This document shows positions 1-8,323 of a stretch of 64,000 nucleotides of DNA, in pieces (position 1 is the stretch's first letter; every line of letters starts with the position of its first letter). Source of the stretch: Enterobacteriaceae bacterium 4M9 (lineage in GTDB: Bacteria > Pseudomonadota > Gammaproteobacteria > Enterobacterales > Enterobacteriaceae); NCBI GenBank assembly GCA_010092695.1, contig JAADJJ010000001.1, positions 4,402,001 through 4,466,000 on the forward strand. Direction: 5' to 3'. A model generated the notes under the pieces. That model was not told the DNA's origin. It saw only the letters and a program-made list of their open reading frames with translations, and made no database searches. The translations under genes and the position numbers were made by a program.

Positions 1-1
1 G

Positions 2-256
2 GTGGGCATTATGCTGCCGCTTGGGCTGTACCCGGGTGACGCGCTGAGTTTTGAGCGCGTGCTGGCGTTCTCCCAGAGCTGGATAGGCCGTCTGTTCATC
101 TTCCTGATGATTGTTCTGCCGCTGTGGTGCGGGCTGCACCGTCTGCACCACGCCATGCACGACCTGAAAATCCACGTGCCGTCCGGCAAGTGGGTGTTCT
201 ACGGGCTGGCAAGCATCCTGACTATCATTACGCTTATCGGCGTTATCACTCTCTAA
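2..256 (+). CDS. frdD: Fumarate reductase membrane anchor subunit D, 3' part
   Basis: The first 84 visible codons are the C-terminal two thirds of FrdD, the small membrane anchor of quinol:fumarate reductase. That enzyme passes electrons from menaquinol to fumarate in anaerobic respiration. The residues PLGLYPGDALS, the His-rich stretch LHRLHHAMHDLK (the quinone-side histidine region) and the last transmembrane helix match the E. coli protein closely. The 5' end lies outside the window, so the true start is not seen and the ATG at 11 is internal. It is normally the last gene of frdABCD, and the strong terminator directly downstream fits that. In E. coli ampC follows; here blc comes next. Confidence 0.95.
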   Translation: MGIMLPLGLYPGDALSFERVLAFSQSWIGRLFIFLMIVLPLWCGLHRLHHAMHDLKIHVPSGKWVFYGLASILTIITLIGVITL

Positions 257-260
257 ACTC

Positions 261-290
261 AAAGGGCCGTAAAATTACGGCCCTTTTCTC
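261..290 (+). terminator. Rho-independent terminator after frdD
   Basis: A 12-bp perfect inverted repeat (261-272 with 275-286) with core GGGCCGTAA/TTACGGCCC is followed by a short T run. It lies five bases after the frdD stop, so it should end the frd operon. Confidence 0.85.
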
Positions 291-344
291 TTAACACTCC
301 CTCTCCAGGCTACACTTTCAGGACTTCATTGATAAGGAGTTCTT

Positions 345-887
345 ATGCGCTTTTGGACTTTTGCCGCCGCCGCAGCGGCCACCTGCCTGCTGGTTGCCTG
401 TCGTACCCCCACGCCACCCAAAGACGTCACCGTCGTGAATAACTTTGACGCGAAACGCTATCTTGGCACCTGGTATGAAATTGCCCGACTGGATAACCGC
501 TTTGAGAAAGGGCTGGAGCAGGTCACGGCTAACTACAGCCTCAAGGACAACGGTGATATTCGCGTCATCAATCGCGGCTACAGCCCTGAGCGCCAGCGCT
601 GGAAAGAGAGCGAAGGAGTTGCGCGCTTTACCGGTTCGCCCACGCGAGCGGCGCTAAAAGTGTCATTCTTCGGCCCATTCTGGGGCGGCTATAACGTGAT
701 TGCGCTTGATGACGATTACCGGCACGCGCTGGTGTGCGGCCCTGACCGCAGCTGGCTGTGGATCCTGTCGCGCTCACCGGAGCTTGATGCCCAGACCCGC
801 ACCGAACTGGTACAGGAGGCCGCACGTCAGGGGTTTGATATCAGCCAGCTGCGCTGGGTGAAGCAAACGCCGCTTAGTGCGCGCTAA
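345..887 (+). CDS. blc: Outer-membrane lipocalin Blc
   Basis: This 180-residue lipoprotein is a bacterial lipocalin, anchored in the outer membrane and thought to bind lysophospholipids or fatty acids under envelope stress. A type II signal peptide ends in LLVAC (Cys19 is the lipidation site). The lipocalin signature GTWYEIARLDNRFE starts near residue 41, and the later YRHALVCGPDRSWLWILSR segment is typical of Blc. Length agrees with E. coli Blc (177 aa). The ATG at 345 follows a good AAGGAG. Its last codons overlap the 3' end of the convergent sugE by 14 bp, so the two transcripts meet tail to tail. Confidence 0.95.
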   Translation: MRFWTFAAAAAATCLLVACRTPTPPKDVTVVNNFDAKRYLGTWYEIARLDNRFEKGLEQVTANYSLKDNGDIRVINRGYSPERQRWKESEGVARFTGSPTRAALKVSFFGPFWGGYNVIALDDDYRHALVCGPDRSWLWILSRSPELDAQTRTELVQEAARQGFDISQLRWVKQTPLSAR

Positions 888-1191
888 CCTTAAGCCCGAT
901 AATACCCACCACAATCAGCGTCAGGCTTGCGATACGCATCAGGCTTGCGGATTCCCCCAGTAGCACAATACCGGCAACGGCCGCGCCCACTGCGCCAATG
1001 CCGGTCCATACGGCATAGGCCGTGCCCACTGGCAGCGTTTTCATCGCCCAGGCAAGCAGCGCCATGCTGACCACCATCGCTACAACGGTAATCACGCTCG
1101 GCACCAGGCGGCTAAAACCGTGGGTGTATTTCAGGCCAACGGCCCAGACTACTTCGAGTAAACCAGCAATAAGAAGGACTAACCAGGACAT
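874..1191 (-). CDS. sugE: Guanidinium exporter Gdx (SugE), SMR family
   Basis: The gene encodes a 105-residue four-helix small multidrug resistance protein of the Gdx/SugE branch, which exports guanidinium in exchange for protons. The central Glu13 and the Gdx-type residues Gly10, Trp16 and Ser42 are all present. A longer reading from 1251 would add 20 hydrophilic residues that run through the upstream RNA element. The ATG at 1191 is preceded by GGGAG at proper spacing and matches family length, so I chose it. A guanidine-II riboswitch lies immediately upstream, which supports the guanidinium role. Confidence 0.95.
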   Translation of the reverse strand: MSWLVLLIAGLLEVVWAVGLKYTHGFSRLVPSVITVVAMVVSMALLAWAMKTLPVGTAYAVWTGIGAVGAAVAGIVLLGESASLMRIASLTLIVVGIIGLKVSAH

Positions 1192-1204
1192 AACGGACTC
1201 CCGA

Positions 1205-1256
1205 AAGATGGGGCCGTCCCCGTTGTGAGATACGCCTGCGGGTCGTCCCACAGGGT
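1205..1256 (-). promoter_or_regulatory. Guanidine-II (mini-ykkC) riboswitch
   Basis: On the minus strand two small GC hairpins occur in tandem. One has stem GTGGG/CCCGC around an ACGA loop (plus-strand 1237-1252). The other is GGGG-ACGG-CCCC (1210-1221), immediately before the sugE ribosome-binding site (1198-1202). Paired hairpins with ACGR loops define the mini-ykkC or guanidine-II class, known to control sugE/gdx genes. Guanidinium would stabilise the hairpin-loop contact and expose the Shine-Dalgarno sequence. The motif is seen directly; ligand and mechanism come from the known class. Confidence 0.88.
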
Positions 1257-1357
1257 CAGATAAGAGGCTTTATTCTGCCTTTGTGGGCAGTTTTTTCAAG
1301 GGTTTTTATTGCCGTGCAACCAGCGGTGCGGCGATACGCCACACCGCCAGTCTTTAT

Positions 1358-1504
1358 TTATTGCTGTGCGCGGGTTGCGGCGCCAGAAATGGCGGAACCA
1401 CCGCTGGAGATATCTTCGCCTACGCCGCGCGTGGTGTTACAGGCGGTGAGTACTGAAGACAGCACCAGCATTGAAAAGAACGCCGCAATTGTTTTCTTGA
1501 CCAT
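1358..1504 (-). CDS. ecnB: Entericidin B (bacteriolytic lipoprotein)
   Basis: The gene encodes a 48-residue lipoprotein starting MVKKTIAAFF with lipobox LTAC (Cys22), followed by NTTRGVGEDIS and ending GAATRAQQ. It is nearly identical to E. coli EcnB, the bacteriolytic partner of the entericidin locus that is induced by RpoS in stationary phase. It follows ecnA in the same direction with about 110 bp between them. The gap may hold its own promoter. Too short for ordinary gene-length cut-offs, but unmistakable by sequence. Confidence 0.93.
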   Translation of the reverse strand: MVKKTIAAFFSMLVLSSVLTACNTTRGVGEDISSGGSAISGAATRAQQ

Positions 1505-1612
1505 AATCTTTTCCTTTTATTGCCAATGTTAGTTATGTGAACATCCACATAAAGCATAGACAAAATTGCAGCAATCGCGCCGCCGGAAAGGTTTTTCAGA
1601 CAGAAATTATAA

Positions 1613-1747
1613 TCAGTCCACAGCGCGTTCAATAGCGTTGCCAAGACCGCGAATGTCCTGCCCCACACCGCGGGCGGTATTACAGCCGCTGAGCAATGCG
1701 CAGCTAATCACAAGAGCAAAAACAAAAGAGAGGGTGCGTATCATCAT
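1613..1747 (-). CDS. ecnA: Entericidin A (antidote lipoprotein)
   Basis: The gene encodes a 44-residue lipoprotein starting MMIRTLSFVF, with lipobox LSGC (Cys22), then NTARGVGQDIRGLGNAIE. It matches EcnA, described as the antidote to entericidin B. Two adjacent ATG codons are possible starts (1747 or 1744). It lies between efp and ecnB, the same arrangement as in E. coli. Confidence 0.92.
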   Translation of the reverse strand: MMIRTLSFVFALVISCALLSGCNTARGVGQDIRGLGNAIERAVD

Positions 1748-1754
1748 CCTTGCC

Positions 1755-1792
1755 TCTAAAACGCAAACGGCGCGGCACAAAGGCCACGCCGC
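1755..1792 (-). terminator. Probable terminator after efp
   Basis: On the minus strand a 9-bp stem CGGCGTGGC/GCCGCGCCG (1791-1783 with 1776-1768, one G-U pair) is followed by a T-rich stretch TTTGCGTTTTA. It sits about 17 bases past the efp stop. Confidence 0.6.
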
Positions 1793-1808
1793 GTATCCTT
1801 AAACGTGA

Positions 1809-2375
1809 TTATTTCACGCGGGACACGTACTCGCCAGAGCGGGTATCTACTTTAATCACTTCGCCAATCTGCACGAACAGCGGAACCTTCACCACCGCGC
1901 CAGAGCTCAGCGTAGCCGGCTTGCCACCGGTACCAGCAGTATCACCTTTCAGGCCCGGATCGGTTTCAACCACTTCCAGCTCAACGAAGTTCGGCGGGGT
2001 GACGGCAATCGGGTTGCCGTTCCACAGGGTCACGATGCACTCAGCCTGCTCCAGCATCCACTTGTCGTTGTCGCCGATCGCTTTCGCGTCTGCGGCCAGC
2101 TGCTCGAAAGTTTCGTTGTTCATGAAGTGCCAGAACTCACCGTCGTTGTACAGGTAAGTCAGGTTCATATCCATTACGTCAGCGCCTTCGGCGGTGTCGG
2201 TGGATTTGAAGGTTTTCTCAAGACGTGAACCGGTCAGCAGACGACGCAGCTTAACGCGCGCAAAAGCCTGGCCTTTGCCTGGTTTTACGAACTCGCTGGA
2301 CTCGACCGCGTACGGCTCGCCGTCCAACATGATTTTAAGACCGGAACGAAAATCGTTGCTAGAATAAGTCGCCAT
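1809..2375 (-). CDS. efp: Translation elongation factor P
   Basis: The 188-residue protein is EF-P, which binds between the ribosomal P and E sites and relieves stalling at polyproline stretches. The KOW-like N-domain carries the KPGKGQAF loop with Lys34, the residue that is beta-lysylated. The two OB-fold domains follow, and the C-terminal signature near VDTRSGEYVSRVK is intact. Its modification enzyme epmB is divergently transcribed only 42 bp away, so both promoters share a short intergenic region. Confidence 0.98.
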   Translation of the reverse strand: MATYSSNDFRSGLKIMLDGEPYAVESSEFVKPGKGQAFARVKLRRLLTGSRLEKTFKSTDTAEGADVMDMNLTYLYNDGEFWHFMNNETFEQLAADAKAIGDNDKWMLEQAECIVTLWNGNPIAVTPPNFVELEVVETDPGLKGDTAGTGGKPATLSSGAVVKVPLFVQIGEVIKVDTRSGEYVSRVK

Positions 2376-2417
2376 AAAGGCCCTCTGAAATATGTTAACT
2401 GGTAGCTAGCCAAAAAA

Positions 2418-3446
2418 ATGGCAGACATTGTAACTCTAAACTCCCCCTCCAGAGAAGATTGGTTATCGCAACTTGCAGATGTAATCACCGATCCGGATGA
2501 ACTTTTGCGTCTTTTAAATATAGATGCAGATGCCCATTTGCTCGCGGGCCGCGATGCACGGCGTCTTTTTGCCCTGCGCGTGCCGCGCGCCTTTGCTGCG
2601 CGCATAAAAAAAGGCGATCCCGACGATCCGCTGCTGCGCCAGGTGCTGACGGCGCAGGAGGAGTTTATCGCCGCCCCCGGTTTTACCACCGATCCACTGG
2701 AAGAACAGCAAAACGCGCTACCGGGGCTACTGCATAAATACCGCAACCGCGCGCTGCTGCTGGTGAAAGGCGGCTGTGCGGTGAACTGCCGCTACTGTTT
2801 TCGCCGCCACTTTCCGTATGCAGAAAACCAGGGCAACCGCCGCAACTGGCAGGCGGCCATTGACTATATCGCCGCCCATCCTGAATTAGATGAAATCATC
2901 TTCTCCGGCGGTGACCCGCTAATGGCAAAAGACCATGAACTGGACTGGCTGATTGGCGCGCTGGAGGCCATCCCGCACCTTAAGCGGCTGCGCATTCACA
3001 GCCGCCTGCCAGTTGTTATCCCGGCGCGCATTACCGACACGCTGGTAGCGCGCCTGGCGCGCTCGCGCTTTCAGGTGCTGCTGGTCAACCACATCAACCA
3101 CGCCAATGAAATTGATGATGCCTTTCGCGCTGCCATGCAGCGCCTTAAGCATGCAGGCGTAACGCTCCTGAACCAGAGCGTGCTGCTGCGCGGCGTTAAC
3201 GACAGCGCACCCACGCTGGCGACCCTGAGCAATGCGCTGTTTGATGCGGGGATTCAGCCCTATTACCTGCACGTGCTCGATAAGGTGCAGGGCGCGGCAC
3301 ACTTTATGGTTAATGATGACGAAGCACGCCAGATAGTGCGCGAGCTGATGACGCTGGTGTCTGGCTACATGGTGCCTAAGCTCACCCGTGAAATCGGCGG
3401 TGAACCGAGCAAAACGCTGCTGGATTTAGGTCTGCGTCAGGCGTAA
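2418..3446 (+). CDS. epmB: EF-P (R)-beta-lysine 2,3-aminomutase EpmB
   Basis: The 342-residue radical-SAM, PLP-dependent enzyme makes (R)-beta-lysine for attachment to EF-P Lys34. The iron-sulfur cluster motif CxxxCxxC is formed by Cys120, Cys124 and Cys127 in GGCAVNCRYCFRRHF, followed by the SGGDPL element and a C-terminal PLP-binding region. Length and sequence match the E. coli protein (formerly YjeK). It is divergent from efp. The conserved gene neighbour downstream (yjeI) is displaced here by the lipase-secretion island. Confidence 0.96.
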   Translation: MADIVTLNSPSREDWLSQLADVITDPDELLRLLNIDADAHLLAGRDARRLFALRVPRAFAARIKKGDPDDPLLRQVLTAQEEFIAAPGFTTDPLEEQQNALPGLLHKYRNRALLLVKGGCAVNCRYCFRRHFPYAENQGNRRNWQAAIDYIAAHPELDEIIFSGGDPLMAKDHELDWLIGALEAIPHLKRLRIHSRLPVVIPARITDTLVARLARSRFQVLLVNHINHANEIDDAFRAAMQRLKHAGVTLLNQSVLLRGVNDSAPTLATLSNALFDAGIQPYYLHVLDKVQGAAHFMVNDDEARQIVRELMTLVSGYMVPKLTREIGGEPSKTLLDLGLRQA

Positions 3447-3781
3447 TCCCACCCGCGCCGCTATTAATTACTTTCCCGCTGGGTCGACGCTACGTTGACC
3501 CTTATTTGTCGGCGAACATTAATTAACAATAAATAAGAAAAAACGCTACTCCCTTAGTGTTAATTTAATCCTCAAAAAGGATTAACTCGCTACCCCCTTC
3601 CCCTCGCACAATCATCAATAATTAAGTACATCCTGATTCTTAAAGAAATTATCAATATCCACTTCGGAGCCATTATATGAGCACTCGCCCCTGCTCCCAT
3701 TAAAATAAAATCTGGAAACAAGGAATCATATGTGTATACTTGCCCCCCCTGAAAAAGCCACTATGACAAGGACGTTAGGCC
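3447..3781 (+). other. Left junction of the lipase-secretion island, non-coding
   Basis: A 335-bp gap. A 9-bp stem with a CTA loop (3481-3501, GGGTCGACG/CGTTGACCC with one G-T pair) could terminate epmB. The rest is AT-rich and probably holds the promoter of the secretion operon. I see no attachment site, integrase or flanking direct repeat. A short reading frame at 3730-3936 overlaps the exporter gene and has no features of a protein. Confidence 0.5.
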
Positions 3782-5530
3782 ATGCCCAGTACGGGAAGAA
3801 TACTCTTTATATTATTAAAGCGGCACCAAACAATATTCTGGAATCTAGCCGCCTTCTCAGCGATTATCAACCTTCTTGCGCTGGCACCCAGCATATATAT
3901 GCTGCAAATATACGACCGAGCCTTGCAATCCCGTAACGAAATAACGCTATTGATGCTCACCCTGATTATTATTATAATCCTCTCCATTACGGCGTTACTG
4001 GAATATATACGCAGTATGGTGGCCATTCAGGTCAGTAAAAGCATTGATGACGACCTTAGCGAAAAAGTATTTAAAGCAGAATTCTCCTCACGACGACAGC
4101 ATAGCCAGGGGGACCCGGGACAAAGTCTCAATGATGTCACCCTGCTGCGCCAGTTTTTCACCGGTAATGGCCTTTTCGCCTTCTTTGATGCTCCCTGGTT
4201 TCCCGTTTATATTTGCGTCATCTTCCTTTTCAATCCCTGGCTTGGATTATTTGCACTGACCGGCGCGGCGGTATTAATTGCCCTGGCATTGTTAAACGAA
4301 AAAATCTCGCACTCTCCTCTCGATAAAGCGACCACCTCAGCGCGAATGGCTCACTGGCTGGCCAGCTCCCAACTGCGACAGGCGGGCGTCATTGAGTCCA
4401 TGGGCATGTTTCGCCCCCTGCAACAGCGCTGGAAACATGCACAGCACACCTTTATCGGCTATCAGCACCAGGCCAGCGAACGCAGTGCTGCAATCGCAAG
4501 CGCTACCCGCTTTATCCGCCTGTCTTTACAGTCGCTGATTCTGGGACTGGGCGCCTGGTTGACTCTTCGCGGTCAGCTTACGCCCGGCATGATGATTGCG
4601 GGTTCGGTACTGCTGGCGCGTGCGCTGTCGCCGATAGAACAAATTATCGGTACCTGGAAACAGTGGAAAGGCGTGCAGGGAGCACTACACAGAACGGATG
4701 CCCTGCTCAGCCGCTTCCCGTCAACTGAGCCAGGTATCTCACTACCGCCGCCTCAGGGCCAGCTTTCGGTTAACGCTATCAGCGCTTTTGTGCCAGGCAG
4801 CACCGACAGGCCGCTAATCGGCCAGGTTTCGTTTAACCTCAGCGCTGGCGAAATGCTGGGCGTCGTCGGGGCGAGTGGTTCAGGCAAGAGCTCGCTTGCG
4901 CGGTTGATTTTAGGTATCTGACCTTTGAGCGAAGGCGTCGTGCGCCTGGACAACGCCGATATTCGCCAGTGGCCCAAAGAGGAGCTTGGCCCGTGGATTG
5001 GCTGGTTGCCTCAGGAGTGTGGGCTGTTGGCCGGCACCATTGCAGAAAATATTGCTCGTTTTCATCAGCCGGACGCCGAAAGCGTGATTGCCGCGGCGAG
5101 GCTTGCCGGCGTGCATGACATGATTCTTCATCTGCCCAACGGCTATGACACCGTTATCGGTGATGAAGGCGCCGGTCTTTCAGGCGGCCAAAAACAGCGC
5201 ATTGCACTGGCCCGGGCGCTGTACGGCACCCCAAAACTCCTGGTGCTGGATGAACCAGACGCCAGCCTGGACGACGCCGCGTTGGTCGCGCTAATGAAAA
5301 CGCTGCGTGAACTTAAACAGCGTAAAACCACCGTCATATTGATTACACACCGTAAAAATCTGCTGCCGCTGACCGACAAACTGCTGGTGATGGCTAAAGG
5401 CAAGCTGGCGCAATGTGGGCCAACCCGGCAGGTGCTCGCCGCAGCCATGCAAGCCAAACCGCCTTCACCGGCACATACGCAAAAAAAAGAAAACAGCCGC
5501 ACACAAGCCGAGCCGGTTCTCCCAACGTAA
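3782..5530 (+). pseudogene. Type I secretion ABC exporter (PrtD/LipB-like), interrupted by an in-frame TGA
   Basis: Read through position 4919-4921, this is a 582-residue type I secretion permease/ATPase of the PrtD/LipB/AprD kind. It has six membrane helices in roughly residues 15-310, Walker A GASGSGKSS (about 363-371), signature LSGGQKQRIALARAL and Walker B LLVLDEPDAS. A TGA in the same frame falls where relatives have Trp in the LGIWP motif after Walker A; TGG to TGA is a single change. The following base is C, the leakiest opal context. The upstream part alone (379 aa) lacks the signature and Walker B, so it cannot hydrolyse ATP normally. It could be a pseudogene, a readthrough gene or a sequencing error. 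It is first gene of the operon exporting the lipase at 8324-10093. Confidence 0.85.
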
Positions 5531-5560
5531 TTCAAAACCTGACCACTTTAAGGAGCAAGG

Positions 5561-6886
5561 ATGCTAACCCCACAGGAAAGTTCTGTCCAAAACCTGCCCG
5601 GCCTACGCCGTGAAGATCGCTATATTCGTCTGGGGTGGGTCGTTATCGCCGTGGGTCTGCTCAGTTTTTTGCTCTGGGCCGGACTCGCCCCGCTGGACAA
5701 AGGCGTCCCCGCGCAGGGCACGGTCATTGTCTCAGGCAAACGGAAACAGGTACAGGCGCCCACAGGCGGCGTGGTGGCAGAGATTCTGGTGCGCGAAGGT
5801 GACCGTGTTCAGGCCGGCGAACCGCTTCTGAGAATGAACAGTGTGGCGGCTAAAGCCAAATATGAGCGGCTGCGCACCAGCTATATCAACGCCCTGGCAA
5901 GCGAGGCCCGACTGGCCGCCGAGCGCGACGGTGCGGCCACAATTGCTTTCCCTGAGGAACTGGCAAGCAAAGCGTTTTTGCAGGAAGCCCCGCAGTCGAT
6001 GGCGCTACAGCGTGAACTTTTTGCCGCCCGTGCTCAGGCGCTGCATAACCAGGTCGCCGCCAACGAACAGACCATTGCCGGGATTGCACTGCAGCTACAG
6101 GGGCTAACTACTTCTCTGGTACAAAAACAGCACGTCAGCGCCAGCTTGCGCAGCCAGGTGGCAAGCATGCGTCCTCTTGTTCAGGAGGGCTTTCTCCCAC
6201 GTAACCGCTTTCTGGAAATTGAGCGTCAGCTAAACGACGTGCAAAGCCAGATTGCTGAAATGAACGGTGAAATTGGCCGGGCGCAAAAGCAGCAACTGGA
6301 GCTGCGAGAGCGCATCAAGCAGCTTAAGACCGATTATCAGCAGGAGGTCAAAAGCCAGCTGGCGCAAACCCAGAACGAACTGAGCAACTATCGCAGCGAG
6401 CTACACACCGCAGAGTTTGAACTACAGCACACCACGCTTTTTGCCCCCGCCCAGGGCCGTGTCATGTCGCTGGCGGTGTTTAACCCGGGCAGCGTCGTCA
6501 GCCCCGGCGAGCTGTTGATGGAGGTGGTTCCCATTAATGCACCGCTGGTAGTAGAGGCCCGCCTGCCGTCACACCTTATCGACAAGGTTCATACGGGGCT
6601 GCCGGTCAACATGATGTTTACCGCCTTTAACCAGAATAAAACACCCACCATCGCAGGCGAAGTCACTCTCGTTGCGGCGGATCTGATGACCGATAAAGCA
6701 AGCGGCCAGTCCTGGTATCAGGTTCAGATCTCCGTTACAGACGAAGGTCACGCGCAACTTGCTGACAACATTATTCGCCCGGGCATGCCGGTAGAAGTGT
6801 TGATTCGTACCGGTTCACGCACCCTGCTCAATTATCTGTTTAAACCGGTTCTGGACAGAACCGCAACCGCCTTCACGGAGGAATAA
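5561..6886 (+). CDS. HlyD-type periplasmic adaptor of the lipase secretion system (PrtE/LipC-like)
   Basis: The 441-residue membrane-fusion protein joins the inner-membrane exporter to the outer-membrane channel. A short cytoplasmic tail is followed by one transmembrane helix (about residues 26-46). A biotinyl-lipoyl half-domain comes next, then a long alpha-helical hairpin rich in Gln/Glu/Leu (about 100-290) and a C-terminal beta-barrel ending in NYLFKPVLDR, typical of PrtE/HlyD proteins. The ATG follows AAGGAG. It lies 30 bp after the exporter and 3 bp before the channel gene, so the three are one operon. Confidence 0.92.
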   Translation: MLTPQESSVQNLPGLRREDRYIRLGWVVIAVGLLSFLLWAGLAPLDKGVPAQGTVIVSGKRKQVQAPTGGVVAEILVREGDRVQAGEPLLRMNSVAAKAKYERLRTSYINALASEARLAAERDGAATIAFPEELASKAFLQEAPQSMALQRELFAARAQALHNQVAANEQTIAGIALQLQGLTTSLVQKQHVSASLRSQVASMRPLVQEGFLPRNRFLEIERQLNDVQSQIAEMNGEIGRAQKQQLELRERIKQLKTDYQQEVKSQLAQTQNELSNYRSELHTAEFELQHTTLFAPAQGRVMSLAVFNPGSVVSPGELLMEVVPINAPLVVEARLPSHLIDKVHTGLPVNMMFTAFNQNKTPTIAGEVTLVAADLMTDKASGQSWYQVQISVTDEGHAQLADNIIRPGMPVEVLIRTGSRTLLNYLFKPVLDRTATAFTEE

Positions 6887-6889
6887 ATC

Positions 6890-8260
6890 ATGCGCTGGCT
6901 ATTTACGCTGTCGCTCGGCGTGACGTTTGCCGCCTGCGTTTTGCTCCCGGCACACGCCCAGTCTGTGGGACTCAAGGAGCTTTATGCGATGGCGCTGGAA
7001 CAAGATCCCGCCTGGCGCGCGGCACAAAAAGAATGGCAGGCTGAAAACGAGCAAACAAAGAGTGCGCGCTCAGGGCTGCTGCCGGACATCAGAGTTAGCT
7101 ATCAAAATATGCCTTACAACAACCAGGCGTGGTCCGGCCCGCAAACCTCAGGTACGCAGACTAAACGGATGTCGCAGACGCGCCACTATCAAAGCCACAA
7201 CGGCTCGCTGATGGTAACCCAGCCGTTGTTCGATTACGGTGCGTGGTCACGTTACCAGGCCGCCGTGGCGAGCGGCGTCATGGCAGACGAACGGCTGCGC
7301 GATCAATCTATGGCGCTGGCGGTGCGTATGATTAACAACTATCTGGACCTTGGCTTCGCGCAGCAGAAAATCATGATGGCGCAGTCGCAGCAAAAAGCGC
7401 TGAGTGAACACTACCGGCTCAACCAACGTCTGCTGGCGGCAGGAGAAGGCACGCGCACCGAAGTGCTGGAGACAGAAGCACGTTTGCGCCTGGCTGAAAC
7501 AGAAATGATTGGCTTTCAGGACGAGCTGGAAGACGCGCGCCGTGAACTGGCTGCCATTGTTGGCCATCCACTGGACAACCTGGCGCTACTCAAAACCCAG
7601 GTGGCGGAGAACTTCACTCCCATACCGCTGCATCCCACGCGCTTTGAAGCGTGGCAAAAATTTGCCCTTGGTCACAACGCCACACTGGGGCAGGCGCGCC
7701 AGCAGGTATCCAAAGCCCGCCATGAGCTGGAGGTACAGCGCGCCGAGTTTATGCCGGTTATCAATCTGTATGCCGCACGTGCGATAAGTGAGTCCGCAAC
7801 CGACACAACCATTGGTCAAAAATACGATACCACTAGCGCAGGTGTTCAGGTCAGCGTCCCGCTATACTCCGGGGGGCGCTCAAGCGCAGCCTGGCGGGCT
7901 GCAAACGCCCGCTATGGCCAGAGTCAGTATCAGATGGAAGAGAAAACCCGCACCGCGCTGAACGCACTGCATAAAGCCTTTGTCCAGTGCAGCAATATTC
8001 AGGGACGGCTGCGCGCCCATACGCTGGTGGTCACCTCCGCACAACTCCAGCTCACCGCCACTCGAAAAGGCGTCACCGCTGGCCAGCGGGTCAATCTTGA
8101 TGTGCTTAATGCCGAACAGCAGTTATATAGCGCACGCCAGCAGCTGCTGGCAGAAAAATACACTTATATACGCGCGTGGATAACGCTGCAATATCAATCG
8201 GGAAAATTAACCATGGAGGAAATAACCCAAATCGATAACTACTTTAATTCGTCATTTTAA
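6890..8260 (+). CDS. TolC-family outer-membrane channel of the lipase secretion system (PrtF/LipD-like)
   Basis: The 456-residue protein has a Sec signal peptide ending near AHAQ (residue 24) and two outer-membrane efflux (OEP) repeats. It should form the trimeric exit duct for the RTX lipase. The repeats start with LKELYAMALEQDPAW and end with a second helical pair near LDVLNAEQQLYSARQQLL, a hallmark of TolC-type T1SS channels. It starts 3 bp after the adaptor stop. It is shorter and simpler than the second TolC-like protein of this window (57561-59297). Confidence 0.92.
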   Translation: MRWLFTLSLGVTFAACVLLPAHAQSVGLKELYAMALEQDPAWRAAQKEWQAENEQTKSARSGLLPDIRVSYQNMPYNNQAWSGPQTSGTQTKRMSQTRHYQSHNGSLMVTQPLFDYGAWSRYQAAVASGVMADERLRDQSMALAVRMINNYLDLGFAQQKIMMAQSQQKALSEHYRLNQRLLAAGEGTRTEVLETEARLRLAETEMIGFQDELEDARRELAAIVGHPLDNLALLKTQVAENFTPIPLHPTRFEAWQKFALGHNATLGQARQQVSKARHELEVQRAEFMPVINLYAARAISESATDTTIGQKYDTTSAGVQVSVPLYSGGRSSAAWRAANARYGQSQYQMEEKTRTALNALHKAFVQCSNIQGRLRAHTLVVTSAQLQLTATRKGVTAGQRVNLDVLNAEQQLYSARQQLLAEKYTYIRAWITLQYQSGKLTMEEITQIDNYFNSSF

Positions 8261-8323
8261 TCAATAAATACTTGCCCATTTAACACTGCGGCTAACTACA
8301 CTTACCTATAAGGAAATAACATA

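Noticed and set aside
3730..3936. 68-codon frame before the lipase exporter
   Set aside because: Overlaps the exporter N-terminus in a different frame and has no features.
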